This document shows, piece after piece, positions 6,972 through 16,611 of a stretch of 64,000 bases of DNA. The notes below the pieces were generated by a model. It was not told the DNA's origin, made no database searches, and worked only from the letters and a program-made list of their open reading frames with translations. The stretch comes from Flavobacteriaceae bacterium. GTDB taxonomy: Bacteria > Bacteroidota > Bacteroidia > Flavobacteriales > Flavobacteriaceae. Positions within the stretch are counted from its first letter, which is position 1. Every line of letters begins with the position of its first letter. The stretch is from contig JAENXC010000015.1 of NCBI GenBank assembly GCA_016649715.1, positions 35,741-99,740 of the forward strand, given 5' to 3'. Position numbers and translations under genes: made by a program.

Positions 6972-8648
6972 TTATTGTTTTCTTCCTTCAATGATTTGCG
7001 CTGCCCTTTCGGATGCCTTTTCTATACTATTCGTTAAATTTTCCTTGCTAAGTACAGAATAGATGTTGCTCTTTTCCAAATCTTTCAAAACATTATCATT
7101 TACGCCAGATAGTATAATGTCGGTGTTCTGGTCTGCGAATTTTTTGATTATTTCTATCAGCCTATAAATACCAGTTGCATCGATAAATGGAACATGGCGC
7201 ATCCTCAAGATCAGTACTTTTGGCCTATCCTGCAGCCGGCTCATGGTATCTTGAAATGTTTGTGTTGCCCCGAAAAACAATGGCCCGTGTATTTCATACA
7301 TTGTTACCCCTTTAGGCAAAACAGGCAGTTCGTCCTCGAATAATTCCTCAGGATTGTCATTATTCGAAAAAAGATCGGTTGCCAGTTGAACGGTGGTGTT
7401 GTCGCTCATTCTTTTCATTAAAACAAAGCTGGAAAGTACGATTCCAATTTCAATGGCAATCACCAAATCGAAAATGACGGTAAGAAAAAACGTGACCAAC
7501 AATATCATCACATCGGATTTATTACCTTTTAATAAGGACCGGAATTGCCTCCATTCGCTCATATGATATGCCACTACGATAAGGATACCCGCCAGACACG
7601 CCATCGGGATCAATTTTGCATAGGGGGCAAGTAGCAACATAATGATCAAGAGCACAAGTGCGTGGACTATTCCGGCAATGGGTGTGCGTCCGCCATTCTT
7701 AACATTTGTTGCGGTTCTTGCAATTGCGCCTGTGGCAGGAATTCCGCCGAACATTGATGAAAAGCAATTGGCAACCCCTTGTGCCACTAGCTCTGCATTG
7801 GAACGATGCCGACCCCCGATCATACCATCACTTACCACAGCTGACAGCAGGGATTCTATACCTCCAAGTATGGCGATGGCAAAAGCTGGCTGGATCAGTT
7901 TTTGAACTGTTGCAAAGTTTATATGCGGAAATTGGGGCATTGAAAGATTGCTTGGAATTTCGCCAAATACCGTCTCTATTGTAGCTACGGGAATATCGAA
8001 AAAGTAAACTGCCAAAGTGCTCAAAAGGATGGCCACAATGGAACCGGGTATCTTTTTGCTTATCCGGTGAAAGTTAAACGCCAATAGGATGGTGCCAGTT
8101 GCAATGGCAACAGCGGCCCAATTGATACTGCTAAAATGCAAGGCGTAAACCTTCCATTTCTCGATAAAGTCGGCAGGTACAGTTTCAATGGAAAGTCCGA
8201 AGAAATCTTTAATTTGGGAAGAAAAAATGATTATCGCAATCCCACTGGTAAACCCAACAATAAGAGGATGGGGAATAAATTTTAATAGGTTGCCCAGTCG
8301 CGCGAGCCCCATTGCAATCAATATAATTCCCGCCATGAAGGTGGCAATGATAAGCCCATCTACCCCAAACTCCTGCACAACGGCATAGACAATAACAATA
8401 AAGGCGCCCGTGGGACCTCCAATTTGAACGCGGCTGCCGCCAAGGACAGAGATTACCAGCCCCGCAACAATGGCAGTGATCAATCCTTTGTCTGGCGATA
8501 CGCCTGAGGCAATTGCAAACGCAATGGCCAAGGGTAGTGCCACAATACCAACAATCAATCCCGCTATTAAATCCTTTCGAAATTGCTCCTTGCTAATTCC
8601 TTTTTTTAAAATTGTGAATAACTTGGGTGTGAATTGGGATTCTTTCAT
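6972..8648 (-). CDS. SulP family anion transporter with STAS domain
   Basis: 558 residues from the ATG at 8648; an upstream in-frame TTG at 8669 is less likely. Residues 15-400 form the SulP membrane part (LIAGLIVGIVALPLAIAFAI near residue 28, GGSRVQIGGPTGAFIVIV near 75, QGVANCFSSMFGGIPATGAI near 285). A STAS domain fills about 425-550 (VLILRMRHVPFIDATGIYRL). SulP proteins carry sulfate, bicarbonate or other anions; the substrate is not deducible and no carbonic anhydrase or sulfate genes are nearby. A TATCTTTG box at 8710-8717 on the minus strand fits a promoter. Confidence 0.9.
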   Translation of the reverse strand: MKESQFTPKLFTILKKGISKEQFRKDLIAGLIVGIVALPLAIAFAIASGVSPDKGLITAIVAGLVISVLGGSRVQIGGPTGAFIVIVYAVVQEFGVDGLIIATFMAGIILIAMGLARLGNLLKFIPHPLIVGFTSGIAIIIFSSQIKDFFGLSIETVPADFIEKWKVYALHFSSINWAAVAIATGTILLAFNFHRISKKIPGSIVAILLSTLAVYFFDIPVATIETVFGEIPSNLSMPQFPHINFATVQKLIQPAFAIAILGGIESLLSAVVSDGMIGGRHRSNAELVAQGVANCFSSMFGGIPATGAIARTATNVKNGGRTPIAGIVHALVLLIIMLLLAPYAKLIPMACLAGILIVVAYHMSEWRQFRSLLKGNKSDVMILLVTFFLTVIFDLVIAIEIGIVLSSFVLMKRMSDNTTVQLATDLFSNNDNPEELFEDELPVLPKGVTMYEIHGPLFFGATQTFQDTMSRLQDRPKVLILRMRHVPFIDATGIYRLIEIIKKFADQNTDIILSGVNDNVLKDLEKSNIYSVLSKENLTNSIEKASERAAQIIEGRKQ

Positions 8649-8966
8649 AGCATGCAACGCAGCCTTCAATTCAAAGAATAATTTTCGGCACGTATCAGTT
8701 TAAGATCGGCAAAGATATTTAAAATGCGCCATAATCTATGCCTATTTAAAAAGCAAATTCACATTCAAATATGAGAAATGAAACCTCCGATAAAATATAT
8801 AATACATTTTTTAAGGACTTTAAATTTCAACAGCGACCACAATATTCAAATTTCGCATTGCCAAATTTTTTTAAATTGTTTCTTCCCTATTAATTTCAAA
8901 CAAGACTTAACTATCAGATTCATAAAAGCTCCAAAAATATTTTTGATGTAGAACAAATTGAATCCA
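8649..8966. other. Non-coding AT-rich spacer between SulP and L,D-transpeptidase genes
   Basis: It contains the likely -7 box of the SulP gene (TATCTTTG, minus strand, 8710-8717). No further ORF, RNA or repeat is recognised. Confidence 0.5.
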
Positions 8967-9983
8967 CTACAATCTTGTATCTGGGTAGAGATGGTCTATA
9001 TGCTTCAAAACAGTATCGCGTGCTTCTTCTCTTATCTTTATATTCTCAAAACCGGGATAGATATTTTTATACTGAACGGTTTCCCCTTTATCATTCTTTC
9101 CTTGCAAATCGTACCTGAAAATCACTTTGGTCCCTAATGGTGCATAATAATAGACAATCCAGGCATCAGATTCTCTCAAACCAATACAGCCATTGGAAGA
9201 AGCTTTTTCCAAAGTTGCCAAGTTTGTCGTGGGATGGATAAGTTGGCCGAGGCTACGGCCATTTATAGCAGGTTCCAACCATGGAATAGCGGGCAGAGAG
9301 GTCAGTTTTCCATCATCACGATATGTTTTTTTATATTTATGGTTATTCACGGGATTCATATATGTGGGGTTTTTATTTACCCTGATTATTTCACCTATTC
9401 CGGGCATTGTCCTCATATCTACCTCTCTTTTGGCCATAGCCAAATACCTTTTGCTGTTTTTTCCAACCCTCACGGGAAACTTATATATTTCTTTTCCATC
9501 CTGAATGATCCGAAGCCTGAATTCTGGAATATTTAAATCTAGATATGTGTTGTCTAATTGCACTTTCAGTTGCTGCGTTTGCAAAGAATCTGGAATAACC
9601 AAAACCTGATCCTTTTGCAAAGCTATCAACGATTTGGGATCTTCATTAAAAACTCCTTTATCCATTAAGTAATAATAATCTGTATGGGCCAAAGTGTCCA
9701 AAATCCAATTGTTGTGATGCACAATAATATACTCGTCAATAGGATAATTGAAGTTTTGGTTATGTTCTGCAACAATACTATCCATCCATTTAAAATAGGA
9801 GTGAATCTGCACATCTTTATTGATTACTATTTCAATTGGGATTGATGTTTCAGCTTGTTTTAAACTATCAGTTTGAACTAAGCCATTTTCGTTATTTGAA
9901 TTCTCTTCAACTCTATTGATTTTATTGTTGTTTATGCAACCGATAAACACGAAAGAGAGAATAAGTAGAAATATATTTTTCAT
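8967..9983 (-). CDS. L,D-transpeptidase (YkuD) lipoprotein
   Basis: 338 residues from the ATG at 9983. This start gives a clean lipoprotein signal (MKNIFLLILSFVFIGC with the lipobox Cys at residue 16) and an acidic, Asn-rich linker. The catalytic YkuD domain sits at about residues 150-290: LRIIQDGKEIYKFPVRVGK, then the His at LIHPTT and the active-site motif SSNGCIGLRESDAW. Such enzymes make 3-3 cross-links in peptidoglycan or attach lipoproteins to it in the periplasm. The N-terminal 130 residues have no recognised domain. It is monocistronic. Confidence 0.9.
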   Translation of the reverse strand: MKNIFLLILSFVFIGCINNNKINRVEENSNNENGLVQTDSLKQAETSIPIEIVINKDVQIHSYFKWMDSIVAEHNQNFNYPIDEYIIVHHNNWILDTLAHTDYYYLMDKGVFNEDPKSLIALQKDQVLVIPDSLQTQQLKVQLDNTYLDLNIPEFRLRIIQDGKEIYKFPVRVGKNSKRYLAMAKREVDMRTMPGIGEIIRVNKNPTYMNPVNNHKYKKTYRDDGKLTSLPAIPWLEPAINGRSLGQLIHPTTNLATLEKASSNGCIGLRESDAWIVYYYAPLGTKVIFRYDLQGKNDKGETVQYKNIYPGFENIKIREEARDTVLKHIDHLYPDTRL

Positions 9984-10287
9984 AATTATTTCAGCACATT
10001 TTTTTAAAAAAAAGAAAACTATAAAAAATAAACACATTTGGCAATGACATCGGTCAGTATAAGAATTCATTTTGGTATTTTTTTCAAACTGATATTCATC
10101 ATTTTTTTGCTATAGCGAACAAGTTTAAAAATAAGTTTTAAGCGAGCTTTCTAAAGGAAAACAACATTTATAGAATGAATTTGAGAAGACAATTCAAATC
10201 GTGTTAAAAGAAAATATCCCGTGCATATAATGCAGGATTACGTGAATTGGGCACATAATGTTTCTTACTTTTGAGAAAATATTAAAA
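9984..10287. other. Spacer between L,D-transpeptidase and pta, with pta promoter
   Basis: Divergent spacer. TACTTTTG at 10266-10273 matches the TAnnTTTG box for pta, with a TTG at 10247-10249 that is a little close (16 bp). No other element is recognised. Confidence 0.5.
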
Positions 10288-12381
10288 ATGAACAAAGCCA
10301 TCTACATTGCCACAACAGAACCTGACAGCGGCAAGTCTATTGTCTCTTTGGGACTGATGCAATCGCTATTGGGGAAGGCAGCAAAAGTAGGCTATTTTAG
10401 GCCTATTATTGACGATGTAAAACCAGGAGAAATAGACAACCATATCAACACAGTTTCAACCTATTTCAATTTGGATATCAAGTTTGAAGACGCATACGCT
10501 TTTAGCCGAAGCGAGGTAATTCGGAAAACAAATGAAAACAAAGACGATGAAATCATTAGTAGGATTATTGAAAAGTACAAAGCCCTTGAAGCGCGTTTCG
10601 ATTTTGTATTGATAGAAGGCACTGGTTTTACTGGCGAAGGATCCATTAAAGAATTTGATATTAATGTGCTAATTGCTAAGAATCTAGGTGTGCCTGCTAT
10701 TATTCTGGCCAGTGGCATTGGCAAAACATTGGAAGAGTTTGTTGGAAGGTTACAAATGGCTTTTGATTCTTTTAAAGATAAAGGTGTTGAGGTTTTGGCT
10801 GTTATCGCCAATAAAGTAGAACCAAGAAATCAGGCATTAGTGATTTCTGAATTGGAAAAATACTTGCCTTCAGAAGTAATTGTAAGTGCAATTCCGCTAA
10901 ATCCTATTTTGGCAAATCCCTCCATTAAGGAAATAGTGGACACCTTAGACGCAAAGGTGCTTTTTGGCGAAGCCTATATTAACAATCAAGCTGGAAATTA
11001 TAGTGTGGGCGCAATGCAACTGCATAACTATCTCCTTCATTTAAAAGAAAATGCCTTGGTAATTACACCCGGTGACAGAGCCGATATTATTTTAGGAGCC
11101 TTGCAGGCAAACATTTCTGGCAACTACCCATCTATATCCGGGATCGTGCTTACAGCTGGTTTGGTGCCCGAAGATTCAATTATTAAACTCATTGAAGGAC
11201 TTTCAGATGTTGTTCCGATTATTTCAGTAAAAGGAGGGACATTTTCTGTTACCAATAGTCTCGGAAGCATAAAATCGCAGATTTATGCCGAGAATACGGA
11301 AAAGATAACTACCTCCATTAAGGACTTTGAAAAGTATGTAAAAGTAGATGCGCTGATAGAACGTCTCATTACGTTCAAAACAAACGGAATTACGCCTCGA
11401 ATGTTCCAGTATAACTTATTTCAAAAAGCAAAATCCAACAAAAAGCACATTGTTCTGCCCGAAGGATTGGATGAACGCATTTTAAGAGCCACAAAACGAC
11501 TGATTGAACTGGATGCTATGAAAATCACATTACTTGGAGATAAAAAACAAATAGAAGAAAAAATAACTTCGCTTGATATTGCGCTGGATTTAAACAAAAT
11601 TAACATTATAAACCCCAGTGAATCCGTTCATTTTGATTCTTATGCAGAAACTCTTTATGAACTTCGTAAACATAAGAATGTCAATCTTGCAATGGCTAAA
11701 GATTTAATGGAAGACGTGTCCTACTTTGGGACAATGATGGTTTTTAAAGGCGATGCGGATGGTATGGTTTCCGGCGCCGAACATACCACGCAACACACCA
11801 TAGTTCCAGCACTTCAATTTATAAAAACCAAACCTGAAGCTTCCATCGTTTCTTCTGTGTTTTTTATGCTTTTGGAAGATCGCGTTTCTGTGTATGGAGA
11901 TTGTGCAATAAATCCAAATCCTACAGCAGAACAATTAGCTGAAATCGCCATTTCGTCTGCAGCTACCAGTTTGGCTTTTGGGATTGAACCTAAAATTGCG
12001 ATGTTATCCTATTCTTCAGGAGCCTCGGGTGTTGGGGCAGATGTGGAAAGGGTGCGAAAAGCAACAGAAATTGTCAGGACAAAAAGGCCCGATCTAAAAG
12101 TGGAGGGCCCTATTCAATACGATGCTGCGGTGGACATTGCCGTCGGTAAATTGAAAATGCCAAATTCTGAAGTTGCAGGACAAGCCAATGTGTTTATTTT
12201 TCCCGATCTCAATACGGGAAACAACACTTACAAGGCAGTGCAGCGAGAAACCAAAGCATTGGCCATTGGCCCGATAATTCAAGGCTTAAACAAACCCGTT
12301 AACGATTTAAGCCGAGGCTGCACCATAGACGATATTTTTAATACCGTTATTGTTACCGCAATTCAGGCACAAGATTCATAA
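10288..12381 (+). CDS. pta: Phosphate acetyltransferase
   Basis: 697 residues from ATG 10288; an in-frame ATG at 10258 lies upstream of the predicted -7 box (10266-10273), so it is unlikely to be used. The N-terminal P-loop-like domain (AIYIATTEPDSGKSIVSLGL) is followed by a DRTGG domain near residues 215-330 and the C-terminal acetyl/butyryl-transferase domain (about 370-697; HIVLPEGLDERILRA, DGMVSGAEHTT, SYSSGASGVGADVERV). It converts acetyl-CoA and phosphate to acetyl phosphate and CoA. ackA lies 218 bp downstream, completing the acetate pathway; the gap holds a hairpin repeat. Confidence 0.95.
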   Translation: MNKAIYIATTEPDSGKSIVSLGLMQSLLGKAAKVGYFRPIIDDVKPGEIDNHINTVSTYFNLDIKFEDAYAFSRSEVIRKTNENKDDEIISRIIEKYKALEARFDFVLIEGTGFTGEGSIKEFDINVLIAKNLGVPAIILASGIGKTLEEFVGRLQMAFDSFKDKGVEVLAVIANKVEPRNQALVISELEKYLPSEVIVSAIPLNPILANPSIKEIVDTLDAKVLFGEAYINNQAGNYSVGAMQLHNYLLHLKENALVITPGDRADIILGALQANISGNYPSISGIVLTAGLVPEDSIIKLIEGLSDVVPIISVKGGTFSVTNSLGSIKSQIYAENTEKITTSIKDFEKYVKVDALIERLITFKTNGITPRMFQYNLFQKAKSNKKHIVLPEGLDERILRATKRLIELDAMKITLLGDKKQIEEKITSLDIALDLNKINIINPSESVHFDSYAETLYELRKHKNVNLAMAKDLMEDVSYFGTMMVFKGDADGMVSGAEHTTQHTIVPALQFIKTKPEASIVSSVFFMLLEDRVSVYGDCAINPNPTAEQLAEIAISSAATSLAFGIEPKIAMLSYSSGASGVGADVERVRKATEIVRTKRPDLKVEGPIQYDAAVDIAVGKLKMPNSEVAGQANVFIFPDLNTGNNTYKAVQRETKALAIGPIIQGLNKPVNDLSRGCTIDDIFNTVIVTAIQAQDS

Positions 12382-12414
12382 ACCGATGATTTTTATAAAC
12401 AAAATAAAACACGA

Positions 12415-12535
12415 GGATATGGACAAAATGATATAGGACTTAGGACTAAATGACATAGGACGTAGGACTGAATAAAAGGCAATAATTACAATAACATTAG
12501 TCCTATGTCCTACGTCTTACCGTCTTAAGTCCTTT
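12415..12535. repeat. Imperfect inverted-repeat element (gacataggac words), copy 2
   Basis: The left arm (12415-12470) repeats ggacttaggac, gacataggacgtaggact. The right arm (12496-12535) is agtcctatgtcctacgtc plus gtcttaagtcc, which is the reverse complement of the same words. The middle carries aataattacaa, also present in the copy at 41938. It fills the space between pta and ackA and would form a long hairpin in the transcript. Confidence 0.8.
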
Positions 12536-12599
12536 CTAAATATGCATCAAATTAACAATTGGCAATCCTTCTAGCCATCCAAAAGAAAAAGATAATAAA

Positions 12600-13784
12600 A
12601 TGAATATATTGATAATCAATTCGGGAAGCTCTTCCATAAAATTTCAGTTAATAGAAATGCCTTCCGAAGTATTGATATGTAGTGGATTAGTAGAGCGCAT
12701 TGGTCATAAAGATGCTGTTCTAAATTATAAAACAAAATCTACTTCCCTTCAGCAAACAGATAACATAGAGACGCACAATCAAGGACTGCACAAAATCGTG
12801 GAAGTACTGCTTGATCCTGAAAAAGGGGTTATTGAGAACACAAATGAAATAGAGGTGGTTGGCCATCGCGTTGTACATGGCGGAAATTCATTTTCAAATA
12901 CCACGTTAATCACTGCCGAAGTTAAGCAAGAGATCCAAAAGTATGCTACTTTGGCACCGCTTCATAATCCTGGTAATCTTGAAGGTATTCTTGTTGCTGA
13001 AGAATTTTTTCCTTTGGCAAAACAAGTTGCGGTTTTCGATACAGCTTTTCATCAAACCATTCCGGAAAAAGCCAAAAAGTATGCAATTCCCAACAAGCTT
13101 TACGAAGAACAAGGTATTCAGGTCTATGGTTTCCACGGCACGAGCCACCAATATGTTTCTGAAAAAGCGATTGAATATTTAGGGCTCAAAACTTCCAAAA
13201 TCATTTCCATTCATTTGGGCAATGGTTGCAGTATGACTGCGGTTGTAGATGGTAAGAGCATAGATAACAGTTTAGGGTTTACACCTTCAAATGGTTTAAT
13301 AATGGGCTCCAGAAGTGGCGATATAGACCAGGGCATAATTTTCTATTTGGTCAAAAATTTAGGCTACAGTCTGGATGAGGTGAAAGATCTGCTCACAAAT
13401 AAAAGCGGAATGTTGGGCCTTACCGGATTCGCCGATTTAAGGGATATTGAGGCTGAAGCTGGGAAGGGAAATAGAAATTGCATTCTCGCTTTATCGATGA
13501 ACGCTTATCGTATTAAAAAATATATTGGTGCTTATGCTTCCGCTATGAACGGTTTGGACGCCATTGTTTTCACCGCCGGAATTGGCGAAAATTCAAGTGT
13601 GATACGAAAACTTGTGTGTACAGATATGGATTTCTTCGGAATTGATTTGGATGAAGCCAAAAACGAATCAAAAGCCAAAGATTTACGGGAAATCAACACT
13701 ACAACTTCCAAAGTAAAAATTTTGGTCATCCCTACAAATGAAGAACTGGAGATTGCAAAACAAGCCTTTCAGTTGCTTAATTAA
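12600..13784 (+). CDS. ackA: Acetate kinase
   Basis: 394 residues, normal length. Family signatures are clear: MNILIINSGSSSIKFQLIE at the start, VVGHRVVHGGNSF near residue 85, VFDTAFHQTIPE near 145, FHGTSHQYVSE near 178, IISIHLGNGCSMTAVVDGKS near 200 and FTAGIGENSSVIR near 322. It makes ATP and acetate from acetyl phosphate and ADP, or runs in reverse for acetate activation. It pairs with pta upstream in the same direction. Confidence 0.96.
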   Translation: MNILIINSGSSSIKFQLIEMPSEVLICSGLVERIGHKDAVLNYKTKSTSLQQTDNIETHNQGLHKIVEVLLDPEKGVIENTNEIEVVGHRVVHGGNSFSNTTLITAEVKQEIQKYATLAPLHNPGNLEGILVAEEFFPLAKQVAVFDTAFHQTIPEKAKKYAIPNKLYEEQGIQVYGFHGTSHQYVSEKAIEYLGLKTSKIISIHLGNGCSMTAVVDGKSIDNSLGFTPSNGLIMGSRSGDIDQGIIFYLVKNLGYSLDEVKDLLTNKSGMLGLTGFADLRDIEAEAGKGNRNCILALSMNAYRIKKYIGAYASAMNGLDAIVFTAGIGENSSVIRKLVCTDMDFFGIDLDEAKNESKAKDLREINTTTSKVKILVIPTNEELEIAKQAFQLLN

Positions 13785-14027
13785 TTTCTTCTTTCTCTAC
13801 TGCTATTGCTGTCCTGACATAAAAACGGCAAGAACTTCCCGACCTAGAAATAGCATAAATATTAGTAAGATAATTCTTCAGGCTCTCATTGTTTTCCAAT
13901 TTAATTCCGCAAAGTAAATGGATGGGAAAGAAATTTTGGATGACCCAGATCATTTTGAGTAAGCTTCATTTTAATTAGCTTTGAAATAAATTAAACTTCA
14001 AAAAAGGAGTTTATAAACTATTTTGTA

Positions 14028-14534
14028 ATGAAGGTAAGTTGGAAAAAAATAATCGTCATTTTAATTGTTTTAATTATATCCATTTTTGGATTCCTGACTT
14101 GGTTTAAATACACATATTCCATGGGAATTGCGGAGCCTTTTGAGGTCAATAGCCCTCTATTGGAGCAAAAAATATTAATAGCCACACAGAGCAGTGAATT
14201 CAAAGATAAAGTTGTTGACGGCTTAGTTGAGAGATTAAAAGATAGGTCTATTTATTTAAAAGTTATTGATATATCATCCTTGCCAAAAATTGAGGATGAT
14301 GATTTTACAGCCATTGTCGTGCTCCATAACTGGGAGCTGCAAAAGCCACCTGAGGTTATAGAACAGTTTTTAAAACAATCAAAAAATACTGAAAAGATTG
14401 TGGTGTTGGCAACTTCTGGAGGAAGCGATACGTCCATGGAGGGCATCGAAGGCATAAGTGGCGAATCTATAATTAGTGAAATCCCAGAAAAGGCAGATCA
14501 ACTTATGTCTAAATTAGAACAATTGTTAAAATGA
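14028..14534 (+). CDS. Membrane-anchored protein with flavodoxin-like fold, function unknown
   Basis: 168 residues. One transmembrane helix at about residues 7-27 (IIVILIVLIISIFGFLTWF) is followed by a soluble domain. The soluble part alternates beta and alpha (KILIATQSS, VDGLVERLKD, FTAIVVLHNWEL, KIVVLATSGGSD), which looks like a flavodoxin-like Rossmann fold; the tail is a helix. No catalytic motif is recognised, and a flavin loop of the T-x-T-x-N/G-x-T type is not obvious. No operon partner. The strong hairpin at 14626 may end the transcript. Confidence 0.6.
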   Translation: MKVSWKKIIVILIVLIISIFGFLTWFKYTYSMGIAEPFEVNSPLLEQKILIATQSSEFKDKVVDGLVERLKDRSIYLKVIDISSLPKIEDDDFTAIVVLHNWELQKPPEVIEQFLKQSKNTEKIVVLATSGGSDTSMEGIEGISGESIISEIPEKADQLMSKLEQLLK

Positions 14535-14625
14535 AATTCAATCATTTAAAATTGTAAAGACAAGAAATTTTACTGCTTTCAGTAGGCCTTCAATGAAAGA
14601 GTATTCGTTAAACAATTGGAACCCA

Positions 14626-14667
14626 GAAAATCTCCTTACCCTTTAGAGCTAGGGTAAGGAGATTTTC
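14626..14667. terminator. 17-bp perfect hairpin, probable bidirectional terminator
   Basis: gaaaatctccttaccct (14626-14642) and its exact complement (14651-14667) flank an 8-base loop. The outer bases are AAAA/TTTT, but no longer T-run follows. It lies 92 bp after the flavodoxin-like gene. Confidence 0.55.
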
Positions 14668-14801
14668 GGCAACAAGATGCTTCTCCATTATTCGCGTTAT
14701 TAAATAATTGATTTCGGAAATTTTTTCAAAATGACTTGGGTCATTTTAAATATCGATGTAAAATTGAACCTTTGAATAGTTTATTTTAAAGAAATTATAC
14801 A

Positions 14802-15188
14802 ATGGAAAAACAAGTTTTATACAACGACAATATGCATTTTGAACACCAAAAGTGGAAAGGAGAGATTGCTTTTTGGAAAGACGAATTAAAATCCTTCAAC
14901 ATAAGGTTGAATGAACTTATAACACGTTGGGCAAATAAAGAAGTGCTCGCTCAAATTGGGCATTACCAAAATCAGTTTATCGTTCACGGGGGTGTTATTG
15001 AAGATTTGCTTGAAACCATCGAACAACACGAAACGCGCATGGCCGTACAAAGCCAAGCGGGCACAGATGTGCTGGATACACAATTGTCCAAAACGCACAT
15101 TGAGTTTAGAGATCAAATGGAAACGCAAAGAGAGATATACGCCGAACTTAAAAAGAGTTTTTTTAGGTTTCTTGAAAAATATTTGTAG
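14802..15188 (+). CDS. Helical cytosolic protein of unknown function
   Basis: 128 residues, almost entirely predicted helical and rich in Glu, Gln and Lys, with aromatic pairs near the ends (HFEHQKWKGEIAFWKDEL at the N side, FFRFLEKYL at the C terminus). There is no signal peptide or membrane segment. The spacing of hydrophobic residues suggests a three- or four-helix bundle or coiled coil. It is not recognised as a named family. Isolated gene with about 270 bp of non-coding sequence on each side. Confidence 0.55.
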   Translation: MEKQVLYNDNMHFEHQKWKGEIAFWKDELKSFNIRLNELITRWANKEVLAQIGHYQNQFIVHGGVIEDLLETIEQHETRMAVQSQAGTDVLDTQLSKTHIEFRDQMETQREIYAELKKSFFRFLEKYL

Positions 15189-15475
15189 CCTTTTATACAT
15201 TTTTTGGCTTTCCACTTAAAAAAGATCAATAAGTATTTTAAAAATATTTAGAATTTCTTATCTTTTGATCAGGTTCACATATTAACGCGGTTAGAAAAGT
15301 AAACTTAAGAAAGCTCATATTTTTTGAGTATCAATAAAAGTGAGATTGAATTCCACGAGTGTTATATTGTGTAAATTCTAAGGAAGAAGATTTTCTAATC
15401 TCGTTTTTTACTAGTAAATTTCTTGTTTCTTATTAAGGATAAACATTCTTTTGGTTTCAAATAAAGACTATAAAT
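15189..15475. other. AT-rich spacer
   Basis: About 290 bp before the saccharopine-dehydrogenase-like gene. I see no convincing ORF, RNA or repeat. Confidence 0.4.
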
Positions 15476-16538
15476 ATGATTGATAAAATAGGGGTACTAG
15501 GTTTAGGGAAAGTGGGGAGTCTTGTTGCTACCTTACTAAGTTCAAAATATGTAGTAGAAGGTATGGACCAGGCTGAACCTGATGCTGCATTTCCTTTTAA
15601 AATGGTAAAAGGAGATGTTTCCAAAGACGAATCCATTCGCGAATTTCTTAAAAACAAGCAAGCTGTAGTTTCTTGTTTGCCTTATTTTCTCAATATAAAA
15701 ATAGCCCAAACAGCAGCCGATATGGGCGTGCATTACTTTGATTTAACTGAAGATGTGCCCACACTGAACACTATTCGTAAAATGTCAAAAAACAGCAAAG
15801 CCGTTTTGGCTCCACAATGCGGTTTGGCACCCGGATTTATCGGAATATTAGGTGCCGGATTGTATTCCCAGTTTTCTGAAATTCGATCTGTGAAACTAAG
15901 GGTAGGGGCATTACCTCTGCACCCTATGGGGCAATTGGGATATAGTTTCACCTGGAGTGCCGAAGGGGTTATCAATGAATACCTCAATGATCCATAATAG
16001 TCAGCGTAAAATGGTAAGTTCTCTGGATGATGTAGAATCGATCAACATAAACGGACGCCTATATGAGGCTTTCTCTACTTCAGGCGGGTTGGGAACCATG
16101 TGCGAAACTTTAGATGGTAAAGTGGATACCCTAAATTATAAAACCATGAGATATCCGGGACATAGGGACGCCATTAAATTGTTGCTTTACGATCTACAGT
16201 TAAAAAACGATCGAAAGTTGGCAAAAGAAATCTTAAACAATGCCTTGCCTCTGGTAGATGAAGATATTGTATTGGTTTATGCCGCTGTGGAAGGAAAGAT
16301 AAAAGGCAGCTTGAGAAGAAAAGAATTTAGCGAATCTTACCGCAGAATAAATTTGGATGGTAAAGATTGGCGAGCCATAAGCTGGACCACCGCATGCAGT
16401 ATTTCAACTGTAGTAGATCTTGTTTCTGAAGGAAAATTAAAAAACAAAGGTTTTATTAAGCAGGAAGACATTCCGCTGGATATGTTTTTACAATCGCATT
16501 TCGGATCTATGTATGAAACATACAAAGACCCGAAATAA
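15476..16538 (+). pseudogene. Saccharopine dehydrogenase-like gene with a frameshift
   Basis: The first part (15476-15997) begins with a Rossmann motif GVLGLGKVGSLVATLL and includes VVSCLPYFLNIKIAQTAADM and APQCGLAPGFIGILGAGLY. It then hits stops just after EGVINEYLND. From about 16002 the next frame continues the same protein (KMVSSLDDVESI, FSTSGGLGTMCETL, TLNYKTMRYPGHRD) to 16538. Deleting one base, or adding two, at 15992-16001 joins them into about 353 residues. Family members reduce or split saccharopine-type lysine intermediates; in Flavobacteria the substrate is often unproven. Either a recent inactivation or a sequence error. Confidence 0.75.
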
Positions 16539-16611
16539 ATCGGAAAAGAGTTTTAATAACGCGTTAAATCTGTGATTTATAGTTTTATGATATTTACAAA
16601 AAGGAAAAACA

